Positions 36,877-46,860 are shown, counted from the first letter of the stretch. The stretch is DNA of 64,000 nt from Marasmitruncus massiliensis (GCF_900186535.1 NZ_FYDE01000005.1:720895-784894); one strand, 5' to 3'. A program made the numbers and translations. The notes: generated by a model from the sequence alone, not told the origin.

Positions 36877-38334
36877 ATGAAGATGAAAGAATGGTTCCAG
36901 TCCAAACAGGCCCGCTACGGCGGAATGTCGGCCGCCATCACCGCGGTGTTCCTGATCGTAATCGTACTTACTAATATTGTGGCTTCCGTATTGACCGATA
37001 AATTCCCGCTGACAGCCGATCTGACAAAAAATCAGATTTATGAAATCTCCGACCAGTCCGTGCAGTTCCTCAGTCAGCTGGAGAAGCCGGTCAAACTGAC
37101 GGTGTTCATGGATGAAAAGCAGGCGGATACCGATAAATACCTGCTACAGTTCAAACGGGTGATTTCCCAGTATGAGCAGTACACCAAAAATCTGACCGTT
37201 ACCTTTATCGACCTGCTTTCCAACCCCGGCTACGCGTCCAATTATGCCGACCTCAACCCCACCGATTACGACATCATTGTGGAGTCGGACGGCAAGACAC
37301 GAAAGGTCAACATCAACGACCTGTTCAATTTCGACAGCAATCCTTATACCGGAGAGACCGTCATTATCTCCTCCAAAGCCGATCAGGTGCTGACCTCCGC
37401 GATGATGGGTGTTACCAGCGACACCGCGGTAAAGGCAGTGCTGCTGACAGGGCATGGCGAAACGGTGCCGGACGGGTTCAAAAATTTGCTTACCCAGAAC
37501 AATTTTGAACTGGAGGAGCAAAACCTTGCCACCGAGGAAATCGACCCGCAGGCCGATCTGGCCATCATGGTCGGGACGAGCCGCGACCCGGACGAAACGG
37601 TTCTCAAAAAGCTGGACACTTTCCTCGAAAACGGGAAAAACTACGGCAAAACTCTGTTTTACGCGCCTGCCACCACCGCTTACGACCTGCCTAATCTGGA
37701 TGCGTTCCTCGCGGAGTGGGGCATTGAGGTAACCCCCGGGATCCTGCTGGAAAGCGATGCAAAGAACATCTTTAACGCGACCCCCGCTCTCTGCGCAGTG
37801 GAATATAAGGCACCGGATTATACCGACGGGCTGCCGGCAAATAACCGGTTTGCCAGCTATGCGGGACGAGAGCTGAACCTTCTGTTTGACACTCAGGACG
37901 GATATCAGACCACAGAACTGCTTTCGTACTATGACAGTGCATTTGTGGTGCCGCCTGATGCCGCGGAGGACTGGGCTCCCACCGATGCCGATATCCACGC
38001 GGCTCCGGCAATGATCCGTTCCAGCTATGCAAAGGATGTAAACGGCAAACCGTCCGTGAGCAATGTGCTTGTGGCGGCGTCCTCCGCTTCTCTCGACGAG
38101 ATGTTTCTGACCAACAAATCCGTTTCAAACGCGGATTATCTGCTTTGTGCGTTTAACACGCTGACCAATCGGGGGAATGCGGTCACCATCGCGCCCAAGG
38201 ACCTTGGCGGCGACGAGCTGGGACTTTCCAACATGGTGCAGGCTTATCTGCTGGGAGGCATCTTTACCCTCCTTCTGCCGCTGGCGGTTCTGATCGCGGG
38301 TGTTGCGGTCTGGCTGCACAGGCGCCACCTGTAA
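36877..38334 (+). CDS. GldG-family ABC-associated membrane protein
   Basis: A 485-residue protein with an N-terminal membrane helix (about 20-42), a large extracytoplasmic domain of the ABC-transporter-auxiliary type (KNQIYEISDQSVQFLSQLEKPVKLTVFMD at its start) and a C-terminal helix (about 460-480) with a basic end. GldG-type proteins accompany GldA/GldF ATPase-permease pairs. RBS TGAGGAGG lies 11 bases upstream. It is likely part of the assembled envelope complex. Confidence 0.9.
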   Translation: MKMKEWFQSKQARYGGMSAAITAVFLIVIVLTNIVASVLTDKFPLTADLTKNQIYEISDQSVQFLSQLEKPVKLTVFMDEKQADTDKYLLQFKRVISQYEQYTKNLTVTFIDLLSNPGYASNYADLNPTDYDIIVESDGKTRKVNINDLFNFDSNPYTGETVIISSKADQVLTSAMMGVTSDTAVKAVLLTGHGETVPDGFKNLLTQNNFELEEQNLATEEIDPQADLAIMVGTSRDPDETVLKKLDTFLENGKNYGKTLFYAPATTAYDLPNLDAFLAEWGIEVTPGILLESDAKNIFNATPALCAVEYKAPDYTDGLPANNRFASYAGRELNLLFDTQDGYQTTELLSYYDSAFVVPPDAAEDWAPTDADIHAAPAMIRSSYAKDVNGKPSVSNVLVAASSASLDEMFLTNKSVSNADYLLCAFNTLTNRGNAVTIAPKDLGGDELGLSNMVQAYLLGGIFTLLLPLAVLIAGVAVWLHRRHL

Positions 38335-38349
38335 GTTTGGGAGGGCCAT

Positions 38350-39762
38350 ATGAAAAAGCAACTGATTCTGTTATTGATCTGCGCCCTGCTTGCGGCGGGG
38401 CTGGGCGGTGCGCTGTGGTTCCTGAACGGCTATACGCCGGATCAGGCAGCCCAGAGCAGTGCCGCCGCGCAAGGCAGTACCCCACTGCTGCAAAAAAAGG
38501 AAAGCGAACTGACTTCCATCACTGTCACGAATGAGGCGGGAGGCTTTGCCGTAACCTTCTCCGACGGCGGTTATCGTGTCGTGGGGCTGGACGACTCCAT
38601 TCTGCTGGCAAAAAGCAGGGTGGAGAGTATGCGCAGCGCGATGCTGAATGTGCAGGCGGCCACAGTCATTGGGCAGGTTTCTGACCTCGCAGACTTCGGG
38701 CTGGACCGTCCGCGTGCCGCCGTAAAGGCGGACTATACGGACGGGACTGTCTTTACGCTGGATATCGGCGCGGATGCGCCTGCCGAGAAAGGTATTTACT
38801 GTAAAACCGGCGAGGGAACCGTTTATGTTGTTACCGCCGCTCAGGTGGAGAATTTTCTCGGCGGCCTGACGGATCTGGTGGATACCACGGTAACGGAACT
38901 GCCGGAGTCGTCGGGATCATCCGGTTCCGCGGGGCCGCGGGTTCAAAAAGTGACGTTCGCTGGCCCGGCGCATAAGCAGCCGGTGTCCATAGAACGCAAA
39001 CAGGATTCCTCGGCGGTTGAGGTTTACCGGATGGTTTCGCCGGGGCAGGGAAGCGTAGGTTCCGAAAGGGAACAGATGATTGCCGATCTGCTCGAAATCA
39101 AAGCGGAACGGGCGGTTGCCGTCCATCCAAAGGCCGGACAGCTGGAATCTTTCGGGCTCGCGGAACCGTATTCCACCGCGGAATTTACCTGGGACAATAA
39201 CGGAACGGAAGAGAGCTGCCTGCTTTTGGCGAGCGCCCCTTCGGGCGAAACCGTTTATCTGATGCGGGAGGGCAGACCGGTTGTTTATCAGGCCACGGCG
39301 GACAGCCTGCCCTGGCTGGAAATGAACTACGGCGATTTTGTCAGCACCAAGCTGACAATGCCTGACCTGGAGGACTTGCAGTCGGTTTCCGTTGCGACGC
39401 CGGATAAACAGGTGACTTTTAATCTTGCCGGCGAAAAGGACAGCCTGAAAGTAACCTGCGGCGGGGAACCGGTAGATGCCGGGCGGTTCCGGAGTTACTT
39501 CCAGTCCCTGACGGGTGTACCGGCAGACGCTTACACGGAGGACGCGCCTGCCTCCGAAACACCGCTCCTGACCGTTACCTATACCTATCGCGACAGCGCA
39601 AAACCAGAAGAAACCGTACTCTGGTTTACGGGTCCGGCCCGCCGGGCGATCCTGCAAACGAATAATGGCGACCGGTTTTTGATTCGTGAAAAGTATCTGG
39701 AGACACTGACCGCAAATACGCAGGCGATTCAGTCGGGCGGAGAAATCGAGCAGTTGAGCTGA
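38350..39762 (+). CDS. DUF4340 membrane-anchored protein
   Basis: A 470-residue protein with an N-terminal hydrophobic anchor (LILLLICALLAAGLGGALWFL) and a long outside region made of repeated beta-rich DUF4340 modules (LGLDRPRAAVKADYTDG-like segments such as FGLDRPRAAV and FGLAEPYSTAEF). It always tends to follow GldG-like genes. The first Cys is inside the hydrophobic stretch and does not form a clear lipobox. Last gene of the operon, with a strong terminator. Confidence 0.88.
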   Translation: MKKQLILLLICALLAAGLGGALWFLNGYTPDQAAQSSAAAQGSTPLLQKKESELTSITVTNEAGGFAVTFSDGGYRVVGLDDSILLAKSRVESMRSAMLNVQAATVIGQVSDLADFGLDRPRAAVKADYTDGTVFTLDIGADAPAEKGIYCKTGEGTVYVVTAAQVENFLGGLTDLVDTTVTELPESSGSSGSAGPRVQKVTFAGPAHKQPVSIERKQDSSAVEVYRMVSPGQGSVGSEREQMIADLLEIKAERAVAVHPKAGQLESFGLAEPYSTAEFTWDNNGTEESCLLLASAPSGETVYLMREGRPVVYQATADSLPWLEMNYGDFVSTKLTMPDLEDLQSVSVATPDKQVTFNLAGEKDSLKVTCGGEPVDAGRFRSYFQSLTGVPADAYTEDAPASETPLLTVTYTYRDSAKPEETVLWFTGPARRAILQTNNGDRFLIREKYLETLTANTQAIQSGGEIEQLS

Positions 39763-39768
39763 TGATGG

Positions 39769-39809
39769 ACAAGGAGGCTTCCCGTGCTACGGGAAGCCTC
39801 CTTGTTTTT
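39769..39809 (+). terminator. Terminator of the Gld-type operon
   Basis: Sixteen-base-pair stem CAAGGAGGCTTCCCGT/ACGGGAAGCCTCCTTG followed by TTTTTG. The palindrome also faces the convergent RocB-like gene ending at 39816. Confidence 0.92.
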
Positions 39810-39815
39810 GAATAG

Positions 39816-41438
39816 CTATTCCGACAACAGCCGGACGAGACGCAGCAGCAGTTCCGGCGCTTTGCCGAAGGAATACGCGAGATCTACCCGTTCGGTAAAT
39901 TTGTGAGGGTCCCGCCCGAGCGGCCCGAAATTGATAAACGGAATGTCCAGCGCGCGGATTTCTTCCAAAGGCACCGAATAGCGCGCTCCCCAGACCGGGA
40001 AGCTTTCACGCAGGGCGGCTGTGTCCACATCCCCGCGCAGGGAAAGATAAGACATATCGGTCAGCCCGTTGAAGCAGTAGTCGATTGCGAACGCTTCCCC
40101 GAAATTTTCCGCTTCCTTTGCCAGAGCTTGGCATGCGCGGACGGTCGGGCTGTCCTCCTCAGTAAACCCGCTGTGCGGATAATAGGGCGGGGCGAAACAC
40201 AGGATGACCATGGGGTCGCGGTCGGGGCAGAAACTGTGCGCCTCCCGAATCAGTTCCACCGTCAGCAATCGCAGGTCGGTTTCCTCCGACTGCTCAAGAA
40301 ACTGCTCCATATGCGCGGTAAACGTTTTGCCGTGCGCCTGCTCGCAAAGCCGGAACAGATCGCCGTACCGCATCACTTTTGGGGTAAACACATCCCGGCG
40401 GACAGCGCGTCCCAGCTTTTTTTCCGCCCCTGCGTGTTTTTCTTCGATCCGGCGCAAGGCATCGGCAAAAGCGTCACGCGCCGTCTGCTCCATCAGGCGA
40501 AGCAGCTGTTCGGGCGTATGCGTGATCGTCATCACATTGTAATAGGCGTAGGCGGCGCAGGGGGTCTGCACAGAATACGCTGTTTTGAGGTCGCTTTGCT
40601 TCAGGCAGGTGGGAGCGGGCGTATAGCAGCCCCGGTCGGAATCGATGAAATCAGCCGAAAGCTCCATGCGCGCGGTAATTTCAGAAAGCAGCAGGTCGGG
40701 GTTTAACCCGCAGAACGGTTCCCCGACGTGCGTCTCTTTTCCCGCGCAGTAAAAAAGGGGCATCAGCTTGCCCGCCGCGCCGACATGCATTTTTTGGGCG
40801 GAACCTCCCTGTTCGGGCGAGATGTCCGGTTCTCCCACAAGACAGCAGGTATAGGTCAGCCGGTTCGCTTCGCGGTAGCTTAGAAGCCGTTTTGCCGCCG
40901 AAAGCATCCCGATGGAGTTGCGTTCCTCGTCGGGCACCGAAACCATCAGCAGATTAACGCCGAGCTGTTCGGGATGCTCCGAAAACCAGCGGAGCAGTTC
41001 CAAATCCGCGGCAATGCCCCATTTCATATCGCAGGTGCCGCGTCCGAACAGGAAATTGCCGGACTCCAGGTCCATTTTTGCCTGTGCCGGGAGACTGATT
41101 GCTCCGGTTTTTAAATAGCCGGTATAGCGGGCGGGGTCGAACGCGAGGGCCTGTGCGGCGCCGTATTCCTCCACGCCGACTACATCAAAATGGCTGAGCA
41201 GCAAAAGTGTTTTTGCCTGTTCCCGCCGGCAGCGCATCAGCGCGAACAGATAGGTCCCGCCCTTTGGATCGTTTTCAATAAGGAAACTATCGATCTGCGA
41301 CGGATGCTGCGCGAAATAAGGAATGCGCAGCAGCATCTCGCGCAGTTTTTGGGACATTGCGCGCTCTCCGTCACTGTCGCTGATACTGGGAACCGCGCAA
41401 AGCTCCAAAAGATTTTTCATGATCAATTCTGAATTCAA
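39816..41438 (-). CDS. M20-family metallopeptidase, RocB-like
   Basis: A 540-residue member of the M20 peptidase/deacylase family, closest in layout to RocB of arginine use. Metal-site segments are LLLSHFDVVGVEEYG, FGRGTCDMKWGIAADLELLRWF with the bridging Asp, and VSVPDEERNSIGM with the catalytic Glu region; a late YCFNGLTDMSYL and FINFGPLGRDPHKFTERV follow. The substrate of RocB itself is not settled, so only hydrolysis of an acyl- or peptidyl-amino compound can be claimed. Start is probably TTG 41438 behind GAGGGGTGAAGG; ATG 41420 lacks a ribosome site. Confidence 0.85.
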   Translation of the reverse strand: MNSELIMKNLLELCAVPSISDSDGERAMSQKLREMLLRIPYFAQHPSQIDSFLIENDPKGGTYLFALMRCRREQAKTLLLLSHFDVVGVEEYGAAQALAFDPARYTGYLKTGAISLPAQAKMDLESGNFLFGRGTCDMKWGIAADLELLRWFSEHPEQLGVNLLMVSVPDEERNSIGMLSAAKRLLSYREANRLTYTCCLVGEPDISPEQGGSAQKMHVGAAGKLMPLFYCAGKETHVGEPFCGLNPDLLLSEITARMELSADFIDSDRGCYTPAPTCLKQSDLKTAYSVQTPCAAYAYYNVMTITHTPEQLLRLMEQTARDAFADALRRIEEKHAGAEKKLGRAVRRDVFTPKVMRYGDLFRLCEQAHGKTFTAHMEQFLEQSEETDLRLLTVELIREAHSFCPDRDPMVILCFAPPYYPHSGFTEEDSPTVRACQALAKEAENFGEAFAIDYCFNGLTDMSYLSLRGDVDTAALRESFPVWGARYSVPLEEIRALDIPFINFGPLGRDPHKFTERVDLAYSFGKAPELLLRLVRLLSE

Positions 41439-41518
41439 AGTCCTTCACCCCTCAAGGATTTTATTATAACACCGATCACTGATTTTGTATCGGAAATGGA
41501 TGATTTTGTCGGAACCCG

Positions 41519-41547
41519 TTGACAAAATATCAAACACGGCACATACT
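41519..41547 (+). promoter_or_regulatory. Promoter of glpK
   Basis: TTGACA (41519-41524), 17-base spacer, CATACT (41542-41547). The -35 is perfect and the -10 is weak. Confidence 0.55.
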
Positions 41548-41583
41548 TTTGATAAAAGCCTGACCATACCAAGGAGGAGTAGC

Positions 41584-43077
41584 ATGGGCCGCTATATCAT
41601 GGCGCTTGACCAGGGGACGACCAGTTCCCGCGCAATCCTGTTTGACCGCGAACAAAATATCGTGGAACTGTCCCAGAAGGAATTGACCCAGTATTATCCC
41701 AAAGAGGGCTGGGTGGAGCATGACCCTATGGAGATCTATTCCTCCCAGTATGCGGTCATGATGGAGGTCATTGCGAAAAGCGGGGTGGATGTCCATGAAA
41801 TCGCCGCGATCGGGATTACCAACCAGCGGGAAACCACGATTGTCTGGGATAAGTCGACCGGCCGCCCGATTCATCCTGCGATCGTTTGGCAGTGCCGCCG
41901 TACGGCGGATCTCTGTGACGACTTGAAGGCGCAGGGCCTGTCCGAATACATCCGCGAAGCGACCGGACTTCTGCCGGACGCTTATTTTTCCGCAACCAAA
42001 ATCAAATGGATTCTCGACCTTGTGCCGGGGGCGCGTGAAAAAGCGAAACGGGGGGGAATCCTGTTCGGCACGGTCGACAGCTGGCTGATCTGGAAGCTGA
42101 CCGGAGGAGCGGCGCATGTCACCGACTACACCAACGCTTCCCGCACCATGCTCTATAACATTCACCGGCTGGACTGGGACGAACGGCTGCTGGAAGCGCT
42201 GGACATTCCACGCGCAATGCTGCCCGAGGTGCGCAATTCCAGCGAAGTTTACGGGCATGTCCTGATCCAGAACACACCGGTCCCGATTGCGGGCATTGCG
42301 GGAGACCAGCAGGCCGCCCTGTTCGGGCAGACCTGCTTTTCGGAAGGCGAAGCCAAGAATACCTATGGAACCGGATGCTTTCTGCTGATGAATACGGGGG
42401 ATACCCCCTGCAAAAGCGAAAACGGCCTGCTGACCACGATTGCCGTCGGCCTTGGGGGGAAAGTGCAGTATGCGCTGGAAGGCAGTGTCTTTGTGGGCGG
42501 TGCGGTGATCCAGTGGATGCGCGACGAACTGCGGTTTATTACGGAAAGCTGCGACGCCGCATATTATGCCCAAAAGGTAGAAGATACCGGCGGCGTTTAT
42601 ATCGTTCCCGCGTTTACAGGGTTGGGGGCGCCTTATTGGGATATGTACGCGCGCGGCTGTATCATGGGAATCACACGCGGCACACGAAGAGAGCATCTTA
42701 TCCGGGCAGCACAGGAATCCATCGCCTATCAGAGCCTTGAACTGGTGGAAGCGATGGAAAAGGATACGGGAATCAAATTGCGGGAACTGAACGTGGACGG
42801 CGGCGCGAGCCGCGATGAATTTCTCATGCAGTTCCAGTCCGACATGCTCAGAAAACCGGTGCGCCGCCCCATGATCCGCGAAACGACCGCGCTGGGTGCG
42901 GCTTATCTTGCGGGGCTTGCCGTGGGCATGTGGAAAGATACGGAGGAAATCAAACGGCTGTGGAGCTGCGACACCACGTATCAACCCAATATGGAAGAGG
43001 AAAGACGCCAAAAGCTGCTTCGCGGCTGGCGAAAAGCGGTCTCACGCAGCCTCGACTGGGCGGAACACGACGAATAG
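41584..43077 (+). CDS. glpK: Glycerol kinase
   Basis: A 497-residue FGGY kinase making glycerol-3-phosphate. Characteristic parts: [48 protein letters not shown], the ADP/His region [27 protein letters not shown] and [19 protein letters not shown]. The ATG follows AAGGAGGAGT. It stands alone without glpF or glpD, so it may serve lipid-backbone supply or glycerol salvage. Confidence 0.97.
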   Translation: MGRYIMALDQGTTSSRAILFDREQNIVELSQKELTQYYPKEGWVEHDPMEIYSSQYAVMMEVIAKSGVDVHEIAAIGITNQRETTIVWDKSTGRPIHPAIVWQCRRTADLCDDLKAQGLSEYIREATGLLPDAYFSATKIKWILDLVPGAREKAKRGGILFGTVDSWLIWKLTGGAAHVTDYTNASRTMLYNIHRLDWDERLLEALDIPRAMLPEVRNSSEVYGHVLIQNTPVPIAGIAGDQQAALFGQTCFSEGEAKNTYGTGCFLLMNTGDTPCKSENGLLTTIAVGLGGKVQYALEGSVFVGGAVIQWMRDELRFITESCDAAYYAQKVEDTGGVYIVPAFTGLGAPYWDMYARGCIMGITRGTRREHLIRAAQESIAYQSLELVEAMEKDTGIKLRELNVDGGASRDEFLMQFQSDMLRKPVRRPMIRETTALGAAYLAGLAVGMWKDTEEIKRLWSCDTTYQPNMEEERRQKLLRGWRKAVSRSLDWAEHDE

Positions 43078-43238
43078 CAAAACGGGGCTGTTGATCCTGC
43101 AGGGATATTACGTATTCTGGCGGGAAACATAAGAACCTGCCAGAGAATTCCCACAGATTTTGGCAGAGAGCAGGGAGTTCGCACTGGGAAAAGCAGTTTT
43201 GAGACTGCCCGCAATCAGAACACAATGGAGGGTTTGCC

Positions 43239-43967
43239 ATGACAGACTATCAGAAAGCAATCAACGAGCGGTGCTCACGGCGTGCTTTTGTGCTGGAACC
43301 GCTGGAAAACGCGGCTTCTTTGCGGGAACGCATGGAGCTTTATAATCTTGAAAGCGGCCTTCGTATCCGTTTGGTGGAAAATGACCGCGATGTCATGAAG
43401 GGAATTTCCGCAAGTTACGGGATGTTTTCCGGCGTGCGGCATTTTTTCGCGCTTGCCGGAAAACAGAGTGAGCCGCGCCTCAATGAAAAAGCCGGCTACT
43501 GGGGGGAGCGGCTTGTTTTGGACGCGACGATGCTTGGACTCGGCACCTGCTGGGTAGGGGGCACCTATCATAAGGACCTTTGCGAGAAAAAGATCGGGCT
43601 TGCGCCGGACGAAAAACTGGTGGCAATTATACTGGTGGGGAAAGTGCCGCACCAAAAGACGATCAAGGAACACCTGATCCGCTCCGTAGCGCGGCGTGGC
43701 ACCAAGCCGCTCGATGAGCTGTATACAGCCGCCGAAACACCGGAAAATTTTTTAAACGGTATGAGAGCCGTCCAGAAGGCTCCGTCCGCGATAAACAAGC
43801 AGCCGGTGCACTTCCAGTATAAGAACCGTACGGTAACCGCGGAAGTGCCCGACCGGAGCGGTCACCAGGGAATTGATCTGGGCATTGCTCTGCTGCATTT
43901 TGAAGTCGGCTCCAGAGCGGAAAACCGGTTCGGGGAAATTGACGGGCATTACATGCTCCAGCTTTGA
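43239..43967 (+). CDS. Nitroreductase-family flavoprotein
   Basis: A 242-residue protein of the nitroreductase fold, which binds FMN and uses NAD(P)H. It opens DYQKAINERCSRRAFV, with GLGTCWVGGTYHKD in the middle and PSAINKQPVHFQYKN in the later FMN-contact region. Its length and a duplicated second half suggest the TM1586-like two-lobed subgroup rather than a simple NfsB. Physiological substrate unknown. The ATG follows GGAGGG. Confidence 0.85.
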   Translation: MTDYQKAINERCSRRAFVLEPLENAASLRERMELYNLESGLRIRLVENDRDVMKGISASYGMFSGVRHFFALAGKQSEPRLNEKAGYWGERLVLDATMLGLGTCWVGGTYHKDLCEKKIGLAPDEKLVAIILVGKVPHQKTIKEHLIRSVARRGTKPLDELYTAAETPENFLNGMRAVQKAPSAINKQPVHFQYKNRTVTAEVPDRSGHQGIDLGIALLHFEVGSRAENRFGEIDGHYMLQL

Positions 43968-44037
43968 ATACAATAAAGAAAATATTGCAAGCATGTAAAA
44001 GCGGGAACCTGCGGTCCCTGCTTTGGAAGGACGGAGT

Positions 44038-44580
44038 ATGGGGAGAGACGATTTTATTACCACCGCGTCCGGGATGCATTTTACCCCTTTTTCACCGCGC
44101 GCGGAGCAGATCCGCATCGGGGACGTCGCGCACGCGCTGTCCAATCTGTGCCGCGCCAACGGCCATTGCCGGCACTTTTATTCTGTTGCGCAGCATTCCA
44201 TCAACTGCGCACGGGAAGCGGCGGCGCGCGGATACAGCCGGCGGGTGCAGCTTGCCTGCCTGCTCCATGATGCCAGCGAGGCGTACCTGTCCGATATCAC
44301 CCGGCCGGTCAAACGGAACATGCCCGCGTATCTGGACTTTGAAAAAGTGCTGCAGGACGCGATTTTTGCCGCTTTTGGGTTGGATCATCTGACAGACGGG
44401 GAACAGGCGCAGATCATCAGCGTGGATGATGCTCTTCTGTGGTATGAATTCCTGGCGCTGATGCCTGAGCCGATCTCCCCGGAAGCGCCCAGGCTGGAAA
44501 GCAGTCCGGAATTCGGCAGGCTGGAATTTGAATCTGTGGAGCAGGACTTTTTGAACCTTTTTTCCGAATTGAGCGAATGA
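44038..44580 (+). CDS. HD-domain phosphohydrolase
   Basis: A 180-residue HD-superfamily protein. Metal ligands are visible in YSVAQHSINCAREAA, LLHDASEAYLSDI and the late IISVDDALLWYEF. It opens TTASGMHFTPFSPRAEQIRIGDVAHALSN, a form common in phage- and Firmicute-type YfbR/YedJ-like proteins. Probably dephosphorylates nucleotides; the substrate is inferred. ATG 44038 has GGAAGGACGGAG upstream. Confidence 0.87.
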   Translation: MGRDDFITTASGMHFTPFSPRAEQIRIGDVAHALSNLCRANGHCRHFYSVAQHSINCAREAAARGYSRRVQLACLLHDASEAYLSDITRPVKRNMPAYLDFEKVLQDAIFAAFGLDHLTDGEQAQIISVDDALLWYEFLALMPEPISPEAPRLESSPEFGRLEFESVEQDFLNLFSELSE

Positions 44581-44617
44581 AAACAAGCCCCGGAAAATTT
44601 CTCCGGGGCTTGTTTTC
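44581..44617. terminator. Bidirectional terminator after the HD gene
   Basis: Stem AAACAAGCCCCGGA/TCCGGGGCTTGTTT with A and T tails, starting right after the stop codon. Confidence 0.92.
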
Positions 44618-44668
44618 AAATCAGATGACCAGGTTATTTTATGTTATAATAAAGCCGGGTGATGGAAC

Positions 44669-45568
44669 GTGCAGACACAGCGATTATTTGAAATGACCTA
44701 TCTGCTTCTCAGCCGGCGGAACATGACCGCCAAAGAACTGGCAGAACGCTTTGAGGTCTCCGAGCGGACAATTTACCGCGATGTAGACGCGCTTTCCGCC
44801 GCGGGCATACCCGTTTATACGGCAAAGGGAAAAGGCGGCGGGATTCGGCTGCTGGATGATTTTGTGCTTGACCGGTCGGTGCTGTCAGAGGCGGAGCAGA
44901 GGGAAATCCTGTCCGCGCTCCGCGGGCTTGCGGCAGTCCGCATGCCGGATATGGACCGTACCATATTGGAAAAACTGGGCGGTATCTTCCGCAAGGAGAC
45001 TGTCAACTGGGTGGATATCGATTTTTCGGGTTGGGAAGGTAAGCAGGAGCGGGACTGGTTCCCATTGCTGAAAGAAGCCGTTCTGCAGAATCGAGTAGCC
45101 AGATTTGATTATTTTAGCAGTACGGGGGAACAGTCCGCACGGACTGTGGAACCGCTGCGGCTGATTTTCAAAGGGCGGGGCTGGTATTTATATGCCTATT
45201 GCAGAACCCGCGGGGCGGAGCGCTTTTTTAAACTCACACGGATAAAAAACCTGCTGGTGACACAGGAACGGTTTGAGCGCGCCGCGCCGGACAAGCTCCC
45301 TTTTTCGGAACCCTATCCGCAGAAGATGCTTCGGCTGAAACTTCGTCTGGACGCGTCCTGCGCGTTCCGGATTTACGATGAGTTTTCGCCGGAACAGATT
45401 ACGCGCAACCCAGATGGCAGCTTTTTGGTGACCGTTGAATTCCCGCCCGGTGAGTGGATATTCGGCTATCTTTTGACTTTCGGCGGTGCGGTGACTGTGC
45501 TGGAACCGGAAGAAATTCGCTCGGAACTGATTCTCCGGCTTCGGGACGCATTGAAAAATTATTTATAA
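44669..45568 (+). CDS. WYL-domain transcriptional regulator (YafY-like)
   Basis: A 299-residue DeoR-type HTH plus WYL protein. The N-terminal HTH is MTAKELAERFEVSERTIYRDVDALSAAGIPV; the WYL domain (about 140-220) has RTVEPLRLIFKGRGWYLYAYCRTR, where WYLY is the ligand-binding signature, and a C-terminal WCX extension. Such proteins sense small ligands, often nucleic-acid or metabolite related. GTG 44669 is the start, after GGGTGATGG. It precedes a zinc-ribbon gene and a radical SAM gene, likely co-expressed. Confidence 0.9.
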   Translation: MQTQRLFEMTYLLLSRRNMTAKELAERFEVSERTIYRDVDALSAAGIPVYTAKGKGGGIRLLDDFVLDRSVLSEAEQREILSALRGLAAVRMPDMDRTILEKLGGIFRKETVNWVDIDFSGWEGKQERDWFPLLKEAVLQNRVARFDYFSSTGEQSARTVEPLRLIFKGRGWYLYAYCRTRGAERFFKLTRIKNLLVTQERFERAAPDKLPFSEPYPQKMLRLKLRLDASCAFRIYDEFSPEQITRNPDGSFLVTVEFPPGEWIFGYLLTFGGAVTVLEPEEIRSELILRLRDALKNYL

Positions 45569-45635
45569 TATGACATGCAGATGTCCGATTCTGTCTGCTA
45601 TTCTTACTGTAAGAAATGTGAAAGGAGCAATCAGA

Positions 45636-45899
45636 ATGGAAAAAACGCATTATTGCCAAAGCTGCGGGATGCCGATGGAGGACAGTTTGTACGGAACGGA
45701 GAAAGACGGGACGAAAAGCCCGGATTACTGTTCCTACTGCTACCAGAACGGAACGTTTACCGGGGAGATGACGATGGAACAGATGATTGATTTCTGTGCC
45801 ACGCCGATGGCGGAACACCAGCCGGGGATGACGGAAGAAAAAGCGAAAGAAATGATGCGGCAGTTTTTCCCGTCACTGAAGCGCTGGAGACAGCAGTGA
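45636..45899 (+). CDS. Small putative zinc-ribbon protein
   Basis: An 87-residue protein with two Cys pairs, YCQSCGMPM and YCSYCYQNG, spaced as in the putative zinc-ribbon family often encoded beside WYL regulators. The C-terminal half is helical (EMTMEQMIDFC ... EEKAKEMMRQFFPSLKRW). ATG 45636 is used because AAAGGAG lies upstream. Function unknown; a role in nucleic-acid or protein contact is only inferred. Confidence 0.85.
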   Translation: MEKTHYCQSCGMPMEDSLYGTEKDGTKSPDYCSYCYQNGTFTGEMTMEQMIDFCATPMAEHQPGMTEEKAKEMMRQFFPSLKRWRQQ

Positions 45900-45929
45900 T
45901 CGGAGAAATCCCGCATAGGGGAGCCTGAT

Positions 45930-46817
45930 ATGGACTATATTCCCGCCAAAACGATTGTCACGCGTAGCAAATCCAGCACGTGGTTCGGCATCGATTACAA
46001 TATGAATATTTACCGCGGCTGCTGTCATGGCTGTATCTACTGTGACAGCCGCAGCGAGTGCTATGGTATCGAGGCGTTTGACCGGGTGCGCGCCAAGGAA
46101 AACGCGCTGGAAATCATCCGCAACGACCTGCGGCGCAAGGTGCGCCCGGGCGTGGTGGGTACCGGCGCGATGAGCGACCCCTACAATCCGTTTGAGCGGG
46201 AGCTGCAGCTTACCCGTCATGCCCTCGAACTTTTGAATGCCTATGGGTTCGGCGTGGCAATCGCAACCAAAAGCAGCCTCGTGACGCGCGACATCGATCT
46301 TCTGCGGGAGATCAAAAGCCATTCCCCGGTGCTTGTGAAGGTGACGGTAACGGCGGCGGACGACGACCTTTCCGCGTTGGTGGAACCGGGCGCCCCGCGC
46401 TCCTCCGAACGGCTGGAGGCGGTTGCGAAGCTATCGGATGCCGGTATCTTTACCGGGCTTCTGCTGATGCCGGTTCTGCCGTTTCTCGAAGATAACACAG
46501 ATAATATCCTTGCCATTGTCCATAAAGCGAAAGAGGCCGGCGCACGCTTTCTCTATCCCGCGTTCGGTATGACTTTGCGGGACCGCCAGAAAGAATGGTA
46601 TTTTCAAAAGCTGGACACGCTGCTCTCCGGGCAGAATCTGCGGCAACAGTATGCGCGCGCTTTCGGGAACAGCTACCAGTGCGTCAGCCCTCATGCTAAA
46701 ACACTGTGGAAGGAGTTTTCCGCGGCATGTGAACAGCAAGGGCTTCTGTTTCGGATGCAGGATATTATCCGCGCGTATAAAGTGGGCTATGGCGACAGCC
46801 AGCTGACCTTCTTTTGA
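45930..46817 (+). CDS. Radical SAM protein of the spore-photoproduct-lyase group
   Basis: A 295-residue radical SAM enzyme. The 4Fe-4S motif is in YRGCCHGCIYCDSR (CX3CX2C), preceded by IVTRSKSSTWFGIDYNMN. Segments GTGAMSDPYNPFERELQLTR and LTRHALELLNAYGFGVAIATKSSL are typical of the SPL-like family. It lacks features that would identify it as genuine spore photoproduct lyase (SplB), so substrate is unassigned; DNA-lesion repair is one possibility. The gene follows the zinc-ribbon gene by 30 bases. Confidence 0.88.
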   Translation: MDYIPAKTIVTRSKSSTWFGIDYNMNIYRGCCHGCIYCDSRSECYGIEAFDRVRAKENALEIIRNDLRRKVRPGVVGTGAMSDPYNPFERELQLTRHALELLNAYGFGVAIATKSSLVTRDIDLLREIKSHSPVLVKVTVTAADDDLSALVEPGAPRSSERLEAVAKLSDAGIFTGLLLMPVLPFLEDNTDNILAIVHKAKEAGARFLYPAFGMTLRDRQKEWYFQKLDTLLSGQNLRQQYARAFGNSYQCVSPHAKTLWKEFSAACEQQGLLFRMQDIIRAYKVGYGDSQLTFF

Positions 46818-46860
46818 CGGAATGCTTGCAGATGAAAAGAAATTACTTTCCCGTTTAGTT

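Noticed and set aside
41530-43011. A 493-codon frame opposite glpK
   Set aside because: Shadow caused by GC-biased codon positions; glpK is intact and typical.
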